Below are positions 52,501 to 58,500 of a DNA stretch of 64,000 nt, piece by piece. Each line of letters starts with the position of its first letter. The stretch's first letter is position 1. The notes below the pieces were generated by a model, which saw nothing but the letters and a program-made list of their open reading frames with translations, was not told the origin of the DNA and searched no databases. The stretch covers positions 3,702,876 through 3,766,875 of the forward strand of contig ML680037.1 of NCBI GenBank assembly GCA_007922225.1, given 5' to 3'. Source of the stretch: Emydura subglobosa (Eukaryota > Chordata > Testudines > Chelidae). The position numbers were made by a program, and so were the translations under genes.

Positions 52501-55500
52501 TGGTGTCTTTAAACAGTTTCCATGCAGCTTATAGGGATTTCACTTTTGGCACTATACCTTTTAATTTCTGTTTAACTAGCTTCCTCATTTTTGTGTTGTT
52601 CCCCTTTCTAAAATAAAATAAAATGCATGTCTTCAGAGAGTTATTGCTGCAGCTATCAATCTTGAATATGCACCAGAGACATCAAAGAACACTCTCAGTG
52701 CATGCTTAGTAACATTCTGGCCCTCCTTAATAAGAGCTTTAGTCAGTCTACACTCATTGGGAAGATTCTTGGTAAAGAGTGAAATCTTGTCCCACAGGTG
52801 AAACTGGTATCTAGCCCTGACGACTAGGTAGTTAGCTATGCTCATGTTTAAAGAAGATGAAGAGAATACTATTCACCCAAAACATTCTGATATTTTTCCA
52901 TCTTTGTCATTGGGACAAGAATATATATATCCCATTCTTGATCTCTACGTCACTGCAGCCACCACAGAGAATTAAGGGAAAGATGTACATAGAAACAAGA
53001 AAACCTTTCATAAGGAATCTGATAAAGTTTATCTGCTTTTTTAGCATTCAGTTGACAGAAGTGTCACGCTGGCTGGAGTGGGGAGGGGTGGGGGGGGCAT
53101 TTGTCATATTGGTTAACATCAGTGTGTCAAAATCGTAATAATTCATATAAGACATGCCATGTCAGGTACTGTCAGAAAGGCTGTAATGTGCTAAGTAAAA
53201 TGGTAATACTTGTGTTCATGTGTTATATATGTAATGGAAGCTATGGACATATTTGATGTATCTGTGTTTCAGACTGTGCTGTATAAGATACACCCCAGAC
53301 AGGATGGCGGCAGAACAATGGCCCGCTTAATGGCCCATCGAAACTTTCACAGATGCAAGGGGCCTGGGGAAGGAACTGGTGATGTATGTGAGGAGTCACC
53401 AGGACTTGCTCATGTGACTCTGAACTCCATTTTGGTGCCTGTAAAATTCCACAAGACAGCAGGGCCAGGGGGCATATAAGGCGGTGGCCTGGGAAACCAT
53501 TTTGTCTTTTGTTCCTATTCAGCTACAGGCACATACCTACCTCTGAATCAATTCACTTGCAACTGAACCAAAGGACTAAGACCCATCCAGATACTGGATG
53601 TATGCCAGAGGAACTGTACAAGCCTGCAACTCCACAATTCTCCCAGAAACTTGATGTATATGGACTTTCAATCATTTGTATGTAACTGATTTGCTTTGAC
53701 CCTTTAACATTTCTTTTACAGTTTGTTTCTTTCTTTTTATAATAAACCTTTAGTTTTAGTTACTAAAGGATTGGCTGGCAACGTGGTATTTTGGGTAAGA
53801 TCCAAACTTATATTGATCTGGTACTGTGGCTGACCCTTTGGTGTCAGAGGGAACCCTTTTAGTAAAGACCATAGAGTTTAAATAACTGGTCTCTTTACTG
53901 GACCTAGTAGCTGGTTGGGAGCCAGAGGTTGGAATGCAGTAAAGGGGGCTGTGTGTATTAGTGTACTGGCTTCTTGATAACCAGTTTGGGGGAATCAGAA
54001 GCACAGTTTGTGGTTGGTTGGGAAGCCCAACTTCAGTGTTACCCACCAGTGCTGGGAGAATCTGCTCTCCTTTTGCAGCCTGCCCTGATCTTGGCATTTT
54101 CAGGTGGCTACCCTGGGCATGAAAGGTCACAAGAAGCACTTCAGAAGAAGCAGAGAAACTTTTTAAGAGGCATTCCCCAGGACATTAGAAACAGGATGAG
54201 GAGTTTCCTCCAGTGAAACAGAAGGTAATTTTAAAGTAGAAACCATTCTGCTGACTAACTCTTTGAACTGGACAATATCCTCAAACATTGAGGGAACTGA
54301 GGCTACTCCACAATTTTCATCTGGAGAAGAGTCGCCTCTGGGTTCCTAGTCCTGAGAAAAAATATGGATTTGTGAAGATGTGTCATCTTCCTTGGCATAT
54401 AAGATGTCTTGGACCAGTGTAGGGACTAACTCTTGATATTGGATCCATTGATGTGGGATCTGAGTGTCTCAGATCTGTGGAAACATCCCTGCCTCAAAGT
54501 GGAACTGAGATTGTAGCTCTTGAAGAAGGTGATACAGAAATCTTGGAGTTGTCCGGTATGGACAAAGAACCCATGGAGGCACTTGTCACTCCATAGAAGC
54601 AGAAGTGTATGTGCTAACAGGTCAGGATGCTGGGATAAACACTGAAGAGATAAAAAGTGACAAGTGAAGGAATGCTCAATATGTGCCTCCTCAAGAAGAG
54701 ATGTAAAAGTACTACTCATCAATAGTGAAACAATAGCCAATCCTGACAGGAACAAACTCCTTGTGGTATTTCTTTTTTTAATACTTGCATAGGTATATAA
54801 AAAACACATATCGCCTTGCTAACATAGTCAAGATCATTTGTCTCTCTCTACCCTGCCCTTCTATCAGCTTCCACTCTAAATCAAAACAGACAAGGAGCCA
54901 ACAAAAAGAGATACAGCTGCCATTTTGGGAAAAAGCTGACTTCCAGCACTGCACTGGTCACCATGCCATTGATGAAAGGTACTTCCCTTCCTTTCCCTAA
55001 AAGATAACTGAGTTTATCGACTACTGCATTGCTCGTGACTACTGCAGTGAATGCAATTTTCTAAGTTATTCCAAGTGACCTCCCAGTCTGCCAGTATCTG
55101 CATTCCACATTCTCCAATGAGTTGATAGAATGCCTCCTCCACCCCACCATTTGAGAGGTTTGGAGAGAAAATGTCATATATTCATGTTTCAGCAAGCAGA
55201 AGGCTATATTGGAACACACTTTGTAAACTGTCAGTCTTTTGTCTAATATTATCAATAGAGTATCCATGCAAATTTGACAGCAAATCAAGGGGAAAAAAAG
55301 GGAGAGGCAATGTCTGAAAATAACAAGCATAGAGTTAAACTAAACTGTTATGCTTTTTAAAGAGAAAGTTACCTAGATTGCTTTCTCTTTATCAAAGCTC
55401 CATTACAGATATGAAATAACATGAAGGGTGCTCTAAATTAATGCTGGCTGCCAACAATTCAAAGTAAAGTAATAGCAGCCATATTGCACCAGACAATCTG

Positions 55501-58500
55501 GTCCATTATATACAAATCTACTTCCAACATAAGACAGATCTTAAACTCCACTATCTCTTGTAATTTCCATGAACCAGGACATTTAGCAAGATTGTCAACT
55601 CTTTGACTGCATCATAAGTCTCACGATATTTCGTGTTTTCTTAAAGACGCAGCATCCAGTATCATGTGATTAAATGAGACACTCAGCTTTCATTTTTAAA
55701 AGTTTTCTAGACCTCACACTTCGGGAGAAAAAGCTTGAAAACAAACCGTAAAGGATCAAAACCCAGAACGCAAATAAAATGAACCCAAAGTTTATCATCT
55801 TTAAATTTCAATTTTTAAGCCAAATCTCATGATTTTTGAAGCCTTCCTCATTATTTTTGAATGCTTAGGATTGTCAATACTGATTCAGAAGTTTTACCAA
55901 AAATAGTCAAGGCTTACCATTGACTCTGGGCAATATTCTGGTGCTCGCTGCAGCAAATGTTTCAAACGGGAATCACTTTTAGAGGATAAAATCTGTTACA
56001 GAAAGATAAGAAGATAACACATTTTTAAAATATCAGAACTAATTAGAAAACAAAATATAAATACACATTCAAGCTAATTTGACTTTTTCTTTTTTAATGT
56101 TTCTTTCCTAAATTCAGAGCTTGGTTTTATTTAATTAGTACTTTTTGTGTGATAACTTTCACTAGCAGTAAAGCTGTGTACAAATGTACATAACACATTC
56201 ATATATAAAGAAAGCTTATTTGTAATTTGAGTTGACTGGACAATCTTACAGACATACAGCACTTGTTTTTGAAGAGGGAAATTAATTTTCTTGTTTCTAA
56301 AAATCAAATATATTATCTTCTACTTGGGAACTTTTGGTCCATTCAGCAGCATCAGGTTGATACTAAAAAGCACAAATTAGACTGTATCAAAAGTTATAAT
56401 ACGGAGATCTTTGGGGAATCAGAGAGAAACAAGGGTGCTAGGACCTAATTTCACTCTTTCTTGCTACAAGGTAAATTGTATAAATACACTCCTGCTCACT
56501 TGTGGCTGAAAGCAGGGAATTACTTTACTGAAGTTCCACTTTTCTGAAAGTATTATTTGACTGGATTTGTACCCTTGGGTAAAGAGAGCGTGAAATTCAG
56601 GTAGCTTTCAAAGATTTTTTGGCCCTCTGAGGCACAGGCAAGCTAGTCTCATTCTGAAACCAACTGCCAGTGCCTCAGTGTCCTCTAGAACAAACCATTT
56701 CAGTTCCTTGATGACTAGAAGGTAGACCACTCACCAAGACATTGAGCAGAAAATGGATATCTCCCCCAAATTATATATGTAACAGATGCCCAATTAATAT
56801 TTCTGACAGTCTTATCTTGTCGGAGGGTAAAGGGGAGTCACTCAAAATTTTCCTTCCACTTCTCCCAGTCATGACAGGTGGCAAGGTGAGAAGGAATCAA
56901 GCCAAATGATATTTTCAGACAAAGAACAGTTACCCATCTTAGAGTGAGTATGGATTCCACTCTGTGCATGTGCCCAAAGACTGGATTCTTTTGGCAAGCA
57001 ATGAGCACTGAGGCTGTTCCTATATCCTGGATGCCCTCATGCCTCTTCACCCTAAAGCATAAAGTGTGGAGCAGGCCCAACTGTCCCTCAGTCACATCAC
57101 CAATACAGAATCCAGGCAGTACAGAACATCATAATAATGGAGAAGAAAAGTGGATTATGGAATCCATGTAAAGTTTCAACAGAGAAGGCCCTTTGCTATT
57201 GCACACTCCACATCCAACTCATGGCAGCAGTTTGTCCTTCTTGAAAACTGTATTCTGAGCCCTTGGAGAATACCCTTCCTTCCCTCTCCCCTGCTATCCT
57301 TTTTGGCAACCATCTTTTTATTTTCAGGAGGCCTGGAAGCAAATTATTTCAAACCACTCGGTCTTGAAGATTATCAACAGAGGGCACCACATTCAGCTTC
57401 ATTCCCTTCCTACTCTCAAACCCTCTATCTTTCTTAGTTCAGAATAGTAGGAATTGGAGCTTCTATTTGCTATCCCTAAAGTATTCAGAACTACCCATCA
57501 ACTCCATAAGGGTACATTTAGCAGCAACATCATTCTTTTATCCAGAATCATTTTCCCTACAGTTGCCAGATTCCTCAAGGGCCTTATTCATGTGTTTCCC
57601 TCTGTCTGGGAGCCCTCTCTCTCATAGGACCTTAATATCCTCTTAGCAACGTTAATGGGATATCCATTTGTGCCCCTAGCAATTGTTTCTCTATACCATC
57701 TATGAAAATGGCTTTTTCAATAGCTATAAAATCAGCTTGAAAGATAGGGGAGGTTCAAGCCCTCACAGCTGGTCCACCTTACATGGTGTTCCTAAAGACA
57801 AAAGGGAGCCTTAAACCTCATTCTCAGATTTTCATTTAAATATTTCCTTCACAAACCCCACTCTAACCAGGCAGAAGTCAAACTGCATACCCTTGATGTG
57901 ATTTGGACTTTTCCATATTATCTTGAGAGAACAAGACCCTTCGGGAGCTCCCCCAGGCTGTTTGTCACATCTGTAATGAGTGAAAAATCCACCCAAAGAC
58001 TATTTAACCGGGAATCTAATTATATTAGATCGTACTATGAGTTGGCTAGATTAGATCCACCCATGTGGTTTAGAGCCCACTCCACCAAGTCTCATGCATC
58101 TTCTCCATGAAACATACCAATTTCAGAAATTTTCAGGGCAGCTAAATTGAGATTAGTACACACTTTTGCCCAGCACTGTTCTTTAGCCGAGGACCCAAGA
58201 TGTGGTGCCTGCTTTGGCAGAGGCTGTCCTGCAATCATAATTTAAATAGGACTCCCAGCACCTACCGTCTGATTGGGGTCACTGCTTGGTAATCACCAGA
58301 ATATATGTGTACAATCCTTTGAAGAAAGAATGGTTACTTATTCTACAGTAACTGTGATTCTTCCTCAGCAGCTCCAATTATATTTCTGGGGTACAGTAAT
58401 AGGTGGAAGGCCTTTAGCTTTGTGACCTGGCTAGCTTTCTCCTATGAGCTCACAGAGATTTTGAAGGGATGGACAGTGTCTCTCAAATCTTTCAGAGTGT

